DNA from: CAKRJP01 sp963597615
GTDB taxonomy: Bacteria; Bacillota; Clostridia; Lachnospirales; Lachnospiraceae
Direction: 5' to 3'
DNA: 64,000 bases
Assembly (NCBI GenBank): GCA_963597615.1
Contig: CAVBQS010000053.1
Location: 62,001 to 126,000, forward strand
Position 1 is the stretch's first letter, and each line of letters starts with the position of its first letter. A model generated the notes under the pieces. The model searched no databases. It saw nothing but the letters and a program-made list of their open reading frames with translations, and was not told where the DNA came from. The translations under genes and the position numbers were made by a program. This document shows positions 35,122 to 44,184 of this stretch, one piece after another.

Positions 35122-35877
35122 ATGAAAAATGGAGTTGTTTTTAGAAAAATACCGGTCTGTATGATCCTTTGTTTAACTCTTATAAGCAGCAATGTTTATG
35201 GAGCCAGTATGGAAGGTTTAGCAGAGGGTTTTTGTTTAGCATCTGTAGTGTCTGGTATCAACGGAGTAAAATTAAAGGTTTCCTCTATCTTTAATGAGGT
35301 GCCAGCGGAGGCAGATCTTTCGGTAGACACCATCTGGCAGCTTCCGGAACTGCCGACAGGATGTGAGACCACGGCTCTTACTATGGTCCTTAACTATCAC
35401 GGATTTTCTGTAGATAAAACTACCATTGCAGATGATTACCTGGTTAGGGCCACGGAAGATTATCCGGTAGGATTTAGTGGAGATCCTTATTCCTATGATG
35501 GAGCGGGAATTTGGCCTCCTGGACTTGCAAAGACCGCGAGAAAATATTTGGCAGACCAGAATACTACCCTGTGGGCCCATGATGTGTCAGGCGCTTCCTT
35601 AGAAGACCTTTATGGCTATGTGGCAGCAGGCTATCCCGTTCTTTTATGGGTGACTGTGGACTATTCGGATCCAAGCTTTACAGACTATGCTTACGAGTAT
35701 AAGGGGAAGACCTATGATTGGTTTGGCAATGAACACTGTGTAGTCTTGTCTGGCTATTCCAAGACAAATAATACGGTAACCCTCCAAGACCCTGAACAGG
35801 GAGAAATCCAGCAGGATGCAGATCTCATTGCTGGAATTATGGATCAGATTGGGGACCTGGCAGTATGTATTTATTAA
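35122..35877 (+). CDS. Secreted C39-like cysteine peptidase
   Basis: 251 aa. Signal peptide 1-28 (basic start, CMILCLTLISS core). Peptidase C39-like domain: catalytic Cys in LPTGCETTALTMVL, His in NEHCVVLSGY, and Asp in LQDP. No transporter domain is fused, unlike bacteriocin exporters. The ABC exporter just upstream has a terminator in between, so a link is not implied. A second C39-like protein is at 44185. The start at ATG 35122 has GGAGA 8 nt upstream; a TTG at 35107 is less likely. Confidence 0.82.
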   Translation: MKNGVVFRKIPVCMILCLTLISSNVYGASMEGLAEGFCLASVVSGINGVKLKVSSIFNEVPAEADLSVDTIWQLPELPTGCETTALTMVLNYHGFSVDKTTIADDYLVRATEDYPVGFSGDPYSYDGAGIWPPGLAKTARKYLADQNTTLWAHDVSGASLEDLYGYVAAGYPVLLWVTVDYSDPSFTDYAYEYKGKTYDWFGNEHCVVLSGYSKTNNTVTLQDPEQGEIQQDADLIAGIMDQIGDLAVCIY

Positions 35878-35901
35878 ATTTTTATATTTTTAAGAAAGTT
35901 A

Positions 35902-35928
35902 TTAGCACTCATTTTTAAGGAGTGCTAA
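35902..35928 (+). promoter_or_regulatory. CIRCE operator (HrcA binding site)
   Basis: Perfect TTAGCACTC-N9-GAGTGCTAA, eight bp upstream of the -35 of the htpG promoter. CIRCE is the target of the heat-shock repressor HrcA. Confidence 0.95.
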
Positions 35929-35935
35929 TTTTTTA

Positions 35936-35964
35936 TTGACTTTTAAAATAAGTGGTATTAAGAT
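35936..35964 (+). promoter_or_regulatory. htpG promoter
   Basis: TTGACT, 17-nt spacer, TAAGAT, directly after the CIRCE element; the transcript would have an untranslated leader of about 90 nt. Confidence 0.78.
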
Positions 35965-36058
35965 ACCTTTAGACAAATTAAGAGAAGCTGCTTTTGCAGT
36001 GGATTCGTCAACGAGAATTTAAGAAGTTGCGTTAGATTTAGATAGGAGTGAATAAAAG

Positions 36059-38134
36059 ATGGAGTCAAAGAAAGGTAGTTTATCAATTAGTAGTGAGAAT
36101 ATTTTCCCGATTATAAAAAAGTGGGTATATTCCGATCATGATATTTTTGTAAGAGAGCTTGTTTCCAATGGATGTGATGCCATTACAAAGCTGAAGAAGT
36201 TGGATGTTATGGGAGAGTACCAGCTTCCTGATGATTATAAGCCAGCTATTAAGGTAGTGGTAAATCCCAAGGAAAAGACCTTGAAATTTATTGATAATGG
36301 TCTTGGCATGACTGCTGAGGAAGTGGAAGAGTATATTACACAGATTGCATTTTCCGGTGCTACAGAATTTTTGGAGAAGTACAAGGATAAGACCACAGAA
36401 GATGATATGATCGGTCATTTTGGTCTTGGATTCTACTCAGCCTTTATGGTGGCAGATGAAGTTCATATTGATACCTTATCTTACAAGGAAGGTGCTACCC
36501 CTGTTCACTGGGTTAGTGACGGAGGTACTGAGTATGAGATGTCTGAAGGAGACAAGACAGACGTTGGTTCTGTTATGACCCTTTTCTTAAATGATGACAG
36601 CCTGGAATTTGCCAATAAGTACCGTGTAAGAGAAGTTATTGAAAAATATTGTTCCTTTATGCCAGTACAGATTTTCTTAGAAGATGAGACAGCAGAACAG
36701 GAATATGAGACTGTAGATGAGGCAGACCTTCGTGAAGATGATGTGGTTGTTGAGCACATCCATGAAGATGCCAAGATGGAAGAAAAGGAAAATGAACAGG
36801 GCGAAAAAGAAATGGTAGAAGTAAGCCCTGCCAAGGATAAAGCTAAGATCAACAAGCGCCCGGTTTCTTTAAGTGATCCTACTCCTCTTTGGACCAAACA
36901 TCCAAATGAGTGCAGCGATGAGGACTATAAGGAGTTCTATCGCAAGGTATTTTTAGACTACAAGGAGCCCCTGTTCTGGATCCATTTGAACATGGATTAT
37001 CCATTTAATTTAAAGGGAATTTTATACTTTCCAAGAATCAATACAGAGTATGATTCCGTGGAAGGAACCATTAAGCTTTACAACAACCAGGTGTTTATTG
37101 CAGACAACATTAAAGAAGTAATTCCGGAATTCTTGATGGTTCTAAAAGGCGTGATTGACTGCCCGGACCTGCCTTTAAATGTTTCCCGTAGCGCCCTGCA
37201 AAATGATGGTTTTGTAAATAAGATTGCAGACTACATTTCTAAGAAAGTAGCTGACAAGCTTGCCGGAATGTGCAAGACAAAACGTGAGGACTATGAAAAA
37301 TATTGGGATAGCATCAGCCCCTTTGTTAAGTTTGGATGCTTAAAGGATGAAAAGTTCTGCGACAAGATGAAGGACGTTGTACTCTTTAAGAACTTAGACA
37401 ACAAATACCTTACCCTGAAGGATTGCGTAGAAGAAAATGGCGGTTCCTTAGAAAAACCAGAGGCAAAAGATGCAGCAGAAGATGCAGATGTAGTTGAAAA
37501 TCTGGAAGAGACAAAGCCGGAAGAGAAGAAGACTGTTATCTACTATGTAACAGATCCGGTACAGCAAAGCCAGTATATTAACCTTTTCCGTGGACAGGGA
37601 AAAGATGCAGTAATCTTAGACCACAACATTGATTCTCCATTTATCACACAGTTAGAACAGAGAAATGATACCATTAAATTCCAGAGAATCGATGCGGATA
37701 TTACTGAGGATGCCAAGGAAGAAGTTTCTGAGGAAGAAAAGGAAAGCTTTGAAAAGACTACTCAAGACTTAGTGGCCTTGTTCCGTAAGGAAATGGGAAA
37801 TGACCAGCTAGATGTAAAGGTTGAGAAGCTTAAGGATGAAGGGGTTGCCTCTATGATGACTCTTTCTGAGGAAAGTCGTCGTATGGCTGAGATGATGAAG
37901 ATGTATGGCATGGGAAGCAATGATTTTGGTTTAAATGGAACCGAGACCTTGATTTTAAACGCCAACCATCCATTGGTTCAGTACCTGGCAGAGCATAAGG
38001 AGGGAGAAAATGCTTCTGTTATTTGCAAGCAGTTGTATGATTTAGCAGCCCTGTCTCACAAACCATTAAGCCCAGAGGATATGACTGCATTCGTAAAGAG
38101 AAGCAATGATATTTTGATGTTACTTACAAAATAA
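36059..38134 (+). CDS. htpG: Hsp90 chaperone HtpG
   Basis: 691 aa. GHKL ATP-binding domain with the catalytic Glu and Asn in RELVSNGCDAITKL (common form LISNASDA), DNGLGMT, and GHFGLGFYSAF (common GVGFYS). Middle and C-terminal dimer domains are complete (LPLNVSRSALQ). Longer than Escherichia HtpG because of an acidic linker near residues 215-260 and another near 460-480. TAGGAG precedes the ATG. Controlled by CIRCE, see above. Confidence 0.95.
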   Translation: MESKKGSLSISSENIFPIIKKWVYSDHDIFVRELVSNGCDAITKLKKLDVMGEYQLPDDYKPAIKVVVNPKEKTLKFIDNGLGMTAEEVEEYITQIAFSGATEFLEKYKDKTTEDDMIGHFGLGFYSAFMVADEVHIDTLSYKEGATPVHWVSDGGTEYEMSEGDKTDVGSVMTLFLNDDSLEFANKYRVREVIEKYCSFMPVQIFLEDETAEQEYETVDEADLREDDVVVEHIHEDAKMEEKENEQGEKEMVEVSPAKDKAKINKRPVSLSDPTPLWTKHPNECSDEDYKEFYRKVFLDYKEPLFWIHLNMDYPFNLKGILYFPRINTEYDSVEGTIKLYNNQVFIADNIKEVIPEFLMVLKGVIDCPDLPLNVSRSALQNDGFVNKIADYISKKVADKLAGMCKTKREDYEKYWDSISPFVKFGCLKDEKFCDKMKDVVLFKNLDNKYLTLKDCVEENGGSLEKPEAKDAAEDADVVENLEETKPEEKKTVIYYVTDPVQQSQYINLFRGQGKDAVILDHNIDSPFITQLEQRNDTIKFQRIDADITEDAKEEVSEEEKESFEKTTQDLVALFRKEMGNDQLDVKVEKLKDEGVASMMTLSEESRRMAEMMKMYGMGSNDFGLNGTETLILNANHPLVQYLAEHKEGENASVICKQLYDLAALSHKPLSPEDMTAFVKRSNDILMLLTK

Positions 38135-38178
38135 AAAATAGCCAGGAAGTTTTCATGGCATATTGTGATATAGAAAAT

Positions 38179-38220
38179 AAGTCTCACGTTTATTTCAAGG
38201 AGTAAACGTGAGACTTTTTA
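38179..38220. terminator. Bidirectional terminator after htpG
   Basis: Perfect 14-bp stem AAGTCTCACGTTTA / TAAACGTGAGACTT, 10-nt loop, with T-rich tails on both strands; the gene on the minus strand ends at 38240. Confidence 0.85.
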
Positions 38221-38239
38221 CATAGCTTGCTTTTGAATT

Positions 38240-38728
38240 TTAAGATTCCAGGAATTCGATGCCACTATTTTTTAGAAATTCACTTGCCCAAAGGTCCCAT
38301 TGCTGTTCCAAACTTTTGTCCAGAGTAAAGACCTTGGTGGAGGTGCCGGTGACACACTGTAGGTTGGTGCCGTCATAGCGAAAATTCAGATAAAGGCCCT
38401 GAATTTCCTGGCTATTCATTGTAGTAATCCCTCGTGAAGAGAGAAAACTTTGGAACTTTTCTTCTCCCAGGGATAATATAATCTTAAAATTTAAAGGGGT
38501 TCGCTTGCCCTTTATAATACTGAGGCAAAATTCCCGCACATCCTTCCAGTAAGAAAAGCTGCGGTTTGGGGCTTTCCCTTCCGGGTAGAACTCTTTTTGT
38601 AAACATCCATCCATATGAAAGCTATTGTAGGTGGTAATGTCAGCATCTATAAAAGAGAAGGAATCAAAGGTTTCCTTAAGTAGAAGATGTGCCATGCAGG
38701 ACTTTGCCTGAAGGGTCAAAACATTCAT
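38240..38728 (-). CDS. Uncharacterised protein, unknown function
   Basis: 162 aa, no signal or membrane segment. Begins MNVLTLQAKSCMAHLL and contains FSYWKDVREFCLSIIKGKRTP and LYLNFRYDG. I do not recognise a characterised family; the look is that of the small conserved proteins of unknown function shared by Lachnospiraceae. It is a single gene opposite to its neighbours, between htpG and the ligA operon, with no partner to suggest a role. Confidence 0.72.
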   Translation of the reverse strand: MNVLTLQAKSCMAHLLLKETFDSFSFIDADITTYNSFHMDGCLQKEFYPEGKAPNRSFSYWKDVREFCLSIIKGKRTPLNFKIILSLGEEKFQSFLSSRGITTMNSQEIQGLYLNFRYDGTNLQCVTGTSTKVFTLDKSLEQQWDLWASEFLKNSGIEFLES

Positions 38729-38781
38729 AAAGTATGCTCCTTTGTATTGAAAATCAGATATTTCTACTATAACACAGAGGT

Positions 38782-38810
38782 TTGACTTTTGACAGGCAAG
38801 CTTTTAAAAT
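38782..38810 (+). promoter_or_regulatory. Promoter of the rluF-ligA-clpX operon
   Basis: TTGACT, 17-nt spacer, TAAAAT, 36 nt before the first gene. Confidence 0.65.
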
Positions 38811-38846
38811 GAAAACTACGAAAATGAAAAGATTGGTGAGGCTTTT

Positions 38847-39563
38847 ATGGCAGTGCGTTTAAATAAATTTCTCAGCGAGGCAGGGATCTGTTCTCGAAGA
38901 GAAGCAGACAAATTAATTGATAGTGGCCGGGTTTTTGTAGATGGAAAAGTGGCAGTTCCAGGAATGAAGGTGGAAGCAAACCAGGAGGTTCGAGTTGGAA
39001 AAAAGGTCATTGGCGGAAGAGAAAAAAAGGTGGTTCTAGCGGTAAATAAGCCGGGGGGAATCGTGTGTACCGAGGATATGAGGGAGAAAAAGAACATTAT
39101 CCGTTTTTTAAAATACCCTACCAGAGTTACCTACGCAGGACGCCTGGACAAAGATTCGGAAGGACTTTTGATTATGACCAATGACGGGGACCTGATTAAC
39201 GGAATGATGCGGGCCAGGTTTGAACATGAGAAGGAATATAAGGTCACAGTGGACCGAGAGATTACGGAAGAATTTATAGAAAAAATGTCTCAGGGAGTTC
39301 GAATCGTGGATAAGGAAAAGGCCTTAGATACTATAACAAGGCCTTGTAAGTTGGAAAAAATTGGAAAATATACTTTTTCTATTGTTTTAACGCAGGGGTT
39401 AAACCGTCAAATCCGCCGCATGTGCCAGACCTTAGGATATAAGGTGAAGCGACTTGTAAGAGTGCGGATTATGAATATAGAATTGGGAGGCTTAAAAAGT
39501 GGAGCCTACAGGGAAATTACAGGGGAAGAACTTAAAAAACTATATCAGGATGTAGGCTTGTAA
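38847..39563 (+). CDS. rRNA pseudouridine synthase, RsuA/RluF type
   Basis: 238 aa. S4 RNA-binding domain (RLNKFLSEAGICSRREADKLI) and catalytic domain with Asp in GRLDKDSEGLL. The short sequence DKDSEG and the LTQGLNRQIRRMC end resemble RluF (23S rRNA position 2604), but RsuA and RluB are close relatives, so the target is not certain. GGTGAGG before the start. Followed by ligA after 12 nt. Confidence 0.9.
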   Translation: MAVRLNKFLSEAGICSRREADKLIDSGRVFVDGKVAVPGMKVEANQEVRVGKKVIGGREKKVVLAVNKPGGIVCTEDMREKKNIIRFLKYPTRVTYAGRLDKDSEGLLIMTNDGDLINGMMRARFEHEKEYKVTVDREITEEFIEKMSQGVRIVDKEKALDTITRPCKLEKIGKYTFSIVLTQGLNRQIRRMCQTLGYKVKRLVRVRIMNIELGGLKSGAYREITGEELKKLYQDVGL

Positions 39564-39575
39564 GAGAGGATTTTT

Positions 39576-41540
39576 ATGGAAGATAAGATGCAGCGGATGC
39601 AGGAATTGGTGAAATTATTAAATGAGGCAGGAAAGGCTTACTATCAGCAGGCTAAGGAAATCATGAGCAACTTTGAGTATGATAAGTTGTATGATGAACT
39701 TCAAGCCTTAGAGCAGGATACAGGAATTATTTTATCTAACAGTCCTACGGTAAATGTAGGCTATGAGGTGATTAGTGAACTTCCAAAAGAAGAACATCCG
39801 GAGCCAATGCTTTCTCTGGATAAGACGAAAGATGTAGAGGAATTGGCAGCTTTTGTGGGAAGGTATAAGTCTATGCTTTCCTGGAAAATGGACGGCCTTA
39901 CCATTGTTTTGACCTACAGGGAGGGAGAGCTTTTTAAGGCGGTTACCAGAGGAAATGGGGAAGTAGGAGAGGTGATTACCAACAATGCCAGGGTCTTTCA
40001 AAATATTCCCTTGAAAATTTCCTACCAGAGAGACCTGATCCTTCGGGGGGAGGCTATTATCGGATATAGGGATTTTGAAAAAATCAATGAAGAAATTGGG
40101 GATGTAGATGTCAAATACAAGAATCCAAGAAACTTATGTAGTGGGTCTGTCCGCCAGCTTAATAACGAAATTACAGCCAAGCGAAATGTAAAATTTTACG
40201 CTTTCTCCTTAGTGCAGGCAGAGGGTGTAGACTTTAAAAATTCCAGGGCTTGTCAGATGGAATGGCTAAAGAGCCAGGGCTTTGAGACAGTGGAGTATTG
40301 TCTGGTGACAGAGGAGAATATTAGACAGGAAGTTCTTAATTTTTCAGAAAGAATTCCTCATAATGATTTTCCGTCGGATGGTCTTGTGGTAACATATGAC
40401 GATATAGAGTATGGAAGAAGTCTTGGCCGCACTGCCAAGTTCCCCAGAGATTCCTATGCATATAAATGGCAGGATGAGATTAAAGAAACCACCCTTCTTG
40501 AGATAGAGTGGTCTCCTTCAAGAACCGGCCTTATTAACCCAGTAGCTATCTTTGAGCCGGTGGAATTAGAGGGAACCACTGTCAGCAGGGCCAGTGTCCA
40601 CAACCTTAGTATTATGGAAGAATTAGCCTTAGGTGTGGGGGATAAAATCCAGGTCTATAAAGCCAATATGATCATTCCACAGATTGCAGAAAATCTGACC
40701 AGAAGTGGAGTAAAAGATATTCCATGCCACTGTCCGGTATGCCAGGGACCTACAGAAATCAGGCAGCTAAGCGATGCTAAGACCTTGTATTGTATTAATC
40801 CCCAGTGTCAGGCAAAACATATAAAATCCTTTGCCTTATTTGCCAGCAGAGATGCCATGAATATCGATGGACTTTCAGAATCCACCTTGGAGAAATTTAT
40901 TTCCAGAGGATTTGTTAAAGATTATGTAGATTTATTTCATTTAGATCGCTATCAGCAGGAAATTCAGGACATGGAAGGCTTTGGCCAAAAGTCCTACAAA
41001 AAACTTATAAGCAGCGTGGAGGCGGCTAGGAAAACTACCCTGCCTCGCCTGATTTACAGTTTGGGAATCTCAGGTATCGGCCTTGCCAATGCAAAGGTCC
41101 TTTGTAAGGCCTTTCATAACGATGTGGAAGACCTTTTAAAAGCCACAGTTTCTGATGTGATGGCTGTGGATGGTATGGGAGAAGTCTTAGCAAAGGCTTT
41201 TGTGGATTATTTTGCTGACAGTGACCATGTAAAGCGTCTAAGAGATTTGCTTAAGGAAGTAAGGATTCCGGAGGAGGAAGGGGAAAAAAGTCCTCAGATC
41301 TTTGAAGGAAAGAATTTTGTTATTACAGGCAGTCTAGAGCATTTTGCAAATCGAGGCCAGGTAAAGGAATTAATTGAAAGTTTGGGAGGAAAGGTGACAG
41401 GATCCGTAACTTCCAAAACTAATTATCTTATTAATAATGATGTAACTTCTGCTTCATCCAAGAATAAAAAGGCTAATGAACTTCAAGTGCCTATTATTTC
41501 GGAGGAGGAATTCCTTTTGATGGTGCAGGAAAGTAAATAA
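39576..41540 (+). CDS. ligA: NAD-dependent DNA ligase
   Basis: 654 aa. Adenylation lysine in KMDGLT near residue 105 (canonical KxDG), OB fold, four-Cys zinc finger (CHCPVCQ ... CINPQCQ), helix-hairpin-helix tandem (GIGLANAKVLC) and a C-terminal BRCT domain (KNFVITGSLEHFANRGQVKE). The N-terminal NMN-binding region (KLYDELQALE, SNSPT) is complete. Slightly shorter than the usual 670 aa. Lies between the synthase and clpX in one operon. Confidence 0.95.
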   Translation: MEDKMQRMQELVKLLNEAGKAYYQQAKEIMSNFEYDKLYDELQALEQDTGIILSNSPTVNVGYEVISELPKEEHPEPMLSLDKTKDVEELAAFVGRYKSMLSWKMDGLTIVLTYREGELFKAVTRGNGEVGEVITNNARVFQNIPLKISYQRDLILRGEAIIGYRDFEKINEEIGDVDVKYKNPRNLCSGSVRQLNNEITAKRNVKFYAFSLVQAEGVDFKNSRACQMEWLKSQGFETVEYCLVTEENIRQEVLNFSERIPHNDFPSDGLVVTYDDIEYGRSLGRTAKFPRDSYAYKWQDEIKETTLLEIEWSPSRTGLINPVAIFEPVELEGTTVSRASVHNLSIMEELALGVGDKIQVYKANMIIPQIAENLTRSGVKDIPCHCPVCQGPTEIRQLSDAKTLYCINPQCQAKHIKSFALFASRDAMNIDGLSESTLEKFISRGFVKDYVDLFHLDRYQQEIQDMEGFGQKSYKKLISSVEAARKTTLPRLIYSLGISGIGLANAKVLCKAFHNDVEDLLKATVSDVMAVDGMGEVLAKAFVDYFADSDHVKRLRDLLKEVRIPEEEGEKSPQIFEGKNFVITGSLEHFANRGQVKELIESLGGKVTGSVTSKTNYLINNDVTSASSKNKKANELQVPIISEEEFLLMVQESK

Positions 41541-41560
41541 AAGCTATAGGAGCAAAGAAA

Positions 41561-43072
41561 ATGTCAAATATAGATTTTAGAGAAATTATCCCAGAGGATA
41601 AAGAAAAAGAAACAGCAACAGAATCAAAGGGGACTGAATCAAAAGAAAACGAATCGAAAGATACAAGTTCAAAAGACACATCTGAAGTTATAGTGGAGGA
41701 TGTAAAAGAAAAAAAAGATGACGATTATCAAGAGCTTTGCTTTGTGTGCCGCAGACCGGAGAGCATTGCCGGAAAGATGATTCATTTACCTAATAATATA
41801 TGTGTCTGCAATGACTGTATGCAAAAGAGTTTTGATACCATGGCAAATATGCCAAATATGAATTTTGATTTTAGCCAGCTAAATAATATGCCGGGGGTTC
41901 ATTTTTTGAATCTATCGGATTTGGACCAATCGATTCCTAAGAAGCAAAAAATAAAAAAGAAAAAGCCTAAGGAAGAAAGAGCCCCTTTGGTGGATCTTAA
42001 AAATCTTCCGGCTCCTCACAAGATTAAGGCAAAGCTAGATGAATTTGTGGTGGGGCAGGAGTATGCGAAAAAGGTCATGTCTGTGGCAGTTTACAACCAT
42101 TACAAACGGGTAGCTACAGATACCATGGATGATATTGAAATCGAAAAATCTAACATGTTAATGATCGGGCCTACAGGTTCTGGAAAGACCTATTTGGTAA
42201 AGACCCTGGCAAAGATTTTAGATGTGCCTCTTGCCATTACCGATGCCACCTCTCTTACAGAGGCAGGATACATTGGAGATGATATTGAAAGTGTAGTATC
42301 AAAGTTACTGGCAGCAGCTGGCAATGATGTGGACAAGGCAGAGCAGGGCATTATTTTCATTGATGAGATCGATAAGATTGCAAAGAAGAAAAATACCAGC
42401 CAGAGAGATGTGAGTGGTGAATCGGTACAACAGGGGATGTTAAAGCTTTTAGAAGGCAGCGAGGTGGAGGTGCCGGTGGGTGCCACCAGTAAAAATGCCA
42501 TGGTGCCTATGGTAACCGTGAATACCAAAAATATTTTATTTATTTGCGGCGGTGCCTTCCCAGATCTTGAAAACATTATTAAAGAACGCCTTACAAAGCA
42601 GGCGGCCATTGGTTTTGGAGCAGACTTAAAGGACAAATATAATAACGACAAAACCATATTGGAGAAGGTAACCACAGAGGATCTTAGAACCTTTGGTATG
42701 ATTCCAGAGTTTTTAGGAAGACTCCCAATCGTATTTACCCTTCAGGGCCTTTCTGAAGATATGATGGTGGATATTTTAAGAGAGCCTAAAAATGCGATCT
42801 TAAAGCAGTATCAAAAACTATTAGCCTTAGATGAGGTGAAGTTAGATTTTGATGAGGGAGCCCTTCGGGCCATTGCTAGAAAAGCCCTGAAAAAAGATAC
42901 AGGAGCCAGGGCTCTTCGGGCAATTATCGAGGAATTTATGTTGGATATTATGTATGAAATTCCAAAGGATGATAGTATTGGTCAGGTCACTATTACAGAA
43001 GGTTATATAGAAGGAACAGCGGGACCTATTATAGAACTAAGAGGACAAGAAGTGCCCCGTTTAAGCAACTAG
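41561..43072 (+). CDS. clpX: ClpX unfoldase of the Clp protease, extended N-terminus
   Basis: 503 aa against about 420 for most ClpX. An acidic Ser/Lys-rich extension of about 55 residues (repeated E-S-K-x motifs) precedes the C4 zinc finger (CFVC ... CVCNDC, residues 59-84), and a lysine-rich linker of about 80 residues separates it from the AAA+ domain (Walker A GPTGSGKT near 203, FIDEID, pore loop GYIGDD). The IGF loop that docks on ClpP is present (AIGFGAD). No clpP or trigger factor gene is adjacent. Confidence 0.94.
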   Translation: MSNIDFREIIPEDKEKETATESKGTESKENESKDTSSKDTSEVIVEDVKEKKDDDYQELCFVCRRPESIAGKMIHLPNNICVCNDCMQKSFDTMANMPNMNFDFSQLNNMPGVHFLNLSDLDQSIPKKQKIKKKKPKEERAPLVDLKNLPAPHKIKAKLDEFVVGQEYAKKVMSVAVYNHYKRVATDTMDDIEIEKSNMLMIGPTGSGKTYLVKTLAKILDVPLAITDATSLTEAGYIGDDIESVVSKLLAAAGNDVDKAEQGIIFIDEIDKIAKKKNTSQRDVSGESVQQGMLKLLEGSEVEVPVGATSKNAMVPMVTVNTKNILFICGGAFPDLENIIKERLTKQAAIGFGADLKDKYNNDKTILEKVTTEDLRTFGMIPEFLGRLPIVFTLQGLSEDMMVDILREPKNAILKQYQKLLALDEVKLDFDEGALRAIARKALKKDTGARALRAIIEEFMLDIMYEIPKDDSIGQVTITEGYIEGTAGPIIELRGQEVPRLSN

Positions 43073-43095
43073 TTAAAGGAAAGGAGATTAGAACA

Positions 43096-43383
43096 ATGGC
43101 AGATTTATTTAACAACTTAAGTCAGAAATTTACAGAGGTAGCATCAGATCTTTCTAAGAAGACAGAGGAGACCATTGAGATTCAAAAAATCAAAAGCGAG
43201 GTTCGAAGCTTAAAAAGAGCCAACGACAGAGACTTTAAAGACATGGGACTTACGATTTACGAGAAATTTGTAAAGGGAGAAGAAATTGACGAGATTTTCT
43301 TAGATTTCTGTAAGGAGATCGCCGAAAGAGACGAGGCTATTGAGAAGAAGGAAGAGGAAATTGTAAAAATCCAAGGAGAATAA
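43096..43383 (+). CDS. Small coiled-coil protein, unknown function
   Basis: 95 aa, highly charged and helical throughout (IEIQKIKSEVRSLKRAND; ERDEAIEKKEEEIVKIQ). No Cys, signal or membrane segment. AAAGGAGA upstream. It sits between clpX and the LspA-like gene, 23 and 2 nt from them, so co-expression is likely. I do not recognise a family. Confidence 0.78.
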   Translation: MADLFNNLSQKFTEVASDLSKKTEETIEIQKIKSEVRSLKRANDRDFKDMGLTIYEKFVKGEEIDEIFLDFCKEIAERDEAIEKKEEEIVKIQGE

Positions 43384-43385
43384 GG

Positions 43386-43844
43386 ATGCTTTTAAAAACA
43401 GCAGCGATAGCAGGATTATTTGGATTAGATGAGTATGTAAAGCAGCTAGTAGAGGATAGTTTGGAAGAGGGGGAGAGCAACAAATATTTTCGTGAAAAAA
43501 TTACTTTGCGAAAAATCTACAATCGTGGATTTATGTTTAGCTCCCTAGAAGATAAGAACTTCCTGGTAAAGTTTTCTACTTTGCTATCCACGGTGGCCCT
43601 TCTTGTAATGAATGAGAAGACAGAAGAAAAGGGAAATAGGGCAGAAAAGATGGGAATGACCATTCTTCTTGCAGGTGCCCTTAGCAATAGCTTTGATCGA
43701 TTGGTTCGGGGAAAGGTGATTGACTACATTCCTATAGGAAAAGATCAAAAGAAGAAGGGGGATAAGCAGGTAACTGCAAACTTAGGGGATTATTACATCG
43801 CCCTTGGGGGAAGCCTGTTTTTCCTTGGAAGATTTTTTCATTAA
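43386..43844 (+). CDS. Divergent signal peptidase II (LspA-like)
   Basis: 152 aa with about four membrane segments. Family landmarks are weak but in order: YNRGFMF (LspA NxGxAFG), AGALSNSFDRLVRGKVIDY (LspA GxxxNxxDR...G.VvDf, first catalytic Asp) and ANLGDYYIALG (LspA FNxAD, second Asp). Both Asp are kept, so activity is possible, but the fit is much looser than in a housekeeping LspA. Alternatively a paralog with another substrate. Confidence 0.68.
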   Translation: MLLKTAAIAGLFGLDEYVKQLVEDSLEEGESNKYFREKITLRKIYNRGFMFSSLEDKNFLVKFSTLLSTVALLVMNEKTEEKGNRAEKMGMTILLAGALSNSFDRLVRGKVIDYIPIGKDQKKKGDKQVTANLGDYYIALGGSLFFLGRFFH

Positions 43845-43857
43845 TTTATGAATTTAA

Positions 43858-43887
43858 TTAAAAAGCCTCGGGAAAATTCCCGAGGCT
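43858..43887 (-). terminator. Terminator of tRNA-Gly
   Basis: 9-bp stem AGCCTCGGG / CCCGAGGCT with a 6-nt loop; on the minus strand it is followed by TTTTTAATT. The plus side has A residues instead of T. Confidence 0.8.
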
Positions 43888-43905
43888 AAAAAAGCGCATA
43901 ACAAA

Positions 43906-43976
43906 AGCGGGTGATGGGAATCGAACCCACGTATCCAGCTTGGAAGGCTGGTGTTCTACCATTGAACTACACCCGC
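43906..43976 (-). tRNA. tRNA-Gly (anticodon TCC)
   Basis: 71 nt on the minus strand. Acceptor GCGGGTG / CACCCGC (as read), anticodon loop CTTCCAA, anticodon TCC, T-arm with GGTTCGATTCC. Discriminator T, CCA not encoded. Convergent with the LspA-like gene. Confidence 0.94.
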
Positions 43977-43989
43977 ATCAACGAAATTT

Positions 43990-44018
43990 ATAATATCATC
44001 AGAAAAAAGAAAATGCAA
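43990..44018 (-). promoter_or_regulatory. Promoter of tRNA-Gly
   Basis: On the minus strand: TTGCAT, 17-nt spacer, TATTAT. Confidence 0.65.
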
Positions 44019-44083
44019 GCATTTTTTTGAAAAAAATGAAAAAAGTGAAAAAGGCGACAATTGTATTGTAATAAAAAATTAAG

Positions 44084-44113
44084 TTGTAACAAAATTGTAA
44101 CATATGTTATAAT
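44084..44113 (+). promoter_or_regulatory. Promoter for the membrane C39-like gene
   Basis: TTGTAA, 18-nt spacer, TATAAT preceded by TGT (extended -10). Confidence 0.68.
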
Positions 44114-44184
44114 ACTCGCGTTTGGGAAAAATAGAATTTATATGTTATAGAAAGCTGCACCGTGGAAGTTAGGGGAGGGAAGGG

